Shown piece after piece: positions 5,573 to 5,710 of a stretch of DNA of 5,710 nt. Each line of letters starts with the position of its first letter. Positions within the stretch are counted from its first letter, which is position 1. The notes below the pieces were generated by a model. The model ran no database searches, was not told the DNA's origin, and was given only the letters and a program-made list of their open reading frames with translations. The stretch comes from a bacterium (GTDB lineage Bacteria; Ratteibacteria; UBA8468). The position numbers and the translations under genes were made by a program. The stretch spans positions 1 to 5,710 of the forward strand of contig DAOWFY010000015.1 in assembly GCA_030637775.1 (NCBI GenBank). Reading direction: 5' to 3'.

Positions 5573-5588
5573 AATAAGGAGAGAAAAA

Positions 5589-5710
5589 ATGGCAAAGGAA
5601 AAATTTGAGATGAAAACACGACATGTTAACGTGGGGACAATTGGTCACGTAGACCATGGCAAGACCACCCTTACTTCTGCAATCACCCTTATTCTCTCCA
5701 AAGGAAATAA
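5589..5710 (+). CDS. tuf: Translation elongation factor Tu, 3'-truncated by the window
   Basis: The first 40 residues of EF-Tu, the GTPase that brings aminoacyl-tRNA to the ribosome. [19 protein letters not shown] leads into the G1/P-loop GHVDHGKT (residues 19-26) and then TLTSAIT, diagnostic of bacterial EF-Tu. EF-Tu is normally about 400 residues, so roughly 90% lies beyond the window. The start is set by AAGGAG at 5576-5581, seven bases before ATG, and agrees with the usual EF-Tu N terminus. The MKTR at residues 8-11 differs from the common RTKP or RNKP, a lineage trait. It is probably transcribed with tRNA-Thr from the promoter at 5231-5259, through the palindromic repeat in its leader. 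Whether it is the only tuf copy cannot be told here. Confidence 0.97.
   Translation, partial: MAKEKFEMKTRHVNVGTIGHVDHGKTTLTSAITLILSKGN

Noticed and set aside
5463-5657. Minus-strand 64-codon open frame (VIPSGTRNL...RRFAPRNDS)
   Set aside because: It is a reading of the palindromic repeat and runs into the tuf start antisense; this type of peptide is a common spurious product of such repeats.

Overview
The window is bacterial and fairly AT-rich, with all genes on the + strand and tightly packed. Two regions can be told apart. The left part (1-5221) is a run of sugar/hydroxy-acid redox enzymes. The right part (5222-5710) is the start of a translation locus: consensus promoter, structured leader, tRNA-Thr(GGT), repeat element, then the beginning of tuf (elongation factor Tu). 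The organism cannot be named with confidence. Lysine/glutamate-rich proteins, strong AAGGAG ribosome binding sites, a 'bh-type' zinc-ribbon protein and a TCATTGCGAGGAGC-type repeat suggest an uncultured anaerobe of a candidate phylum or a Firmicutes-like lineage; this is inference.

Left region: the C-terminal two thirds of a FAD-dependent oxidoreductase (1-854), a short Gfo/Idh/MocA dehydrogenase (901-1788), a D-2-hydroxyacid dehydrogenase (1799-2815), a 109-residue zinc-ribbon protein (2840-3169), and two zinc-dependent medium-chain dehydrogenases of 341 residues each (3170-4195 and 4196-5221). The gaps are 46, 10, 24, 0 and 0 bases, so the genes are probably read largely as one operon. Five of the six are redox enzymes of families that act on polyols, sugars, sugar acids or hydroxy acids. 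No kinase, aldolase, transporter or regulator is visible here; if they exist they lie upstream. The most economical reading is a catabolic cassette that moves hydroxyl/keto oxidation states around a sugar, inositol or sugar-acid skeleton. The substrate cannot be read from sequence.

Two perfect extended -10 boxes (TGnTATAAT) sit 7-9 bases before ATG codons inside the cluster (zinc-ribbon gene and second zinc dehydrogenase). Neither gene has a well-placed Shine-Dalgarno site, which raises the possibility of internal promoters giving leaderless or nearly leaderless messages.

Right region: TTGACA-17-TATAAT (5231-5259), a textbook vegetative promoter, starts ten bases after the last dehydrogenase gene. 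Its transcript would run through a cluster of three hairpins (5319-5380), tRNA-Thr (5400-5471, no encoded CCA), a palindromic repeat (about 5471-5572), and into tuf (5589-, truncated by the window end). tRNA-Thr directly before tuf is a known bacterial arrangement. Both the leader hairpins and the tRNA-tuf spacer look like small mobile or repetitive palindromes, and they are the least explained parts of the window.
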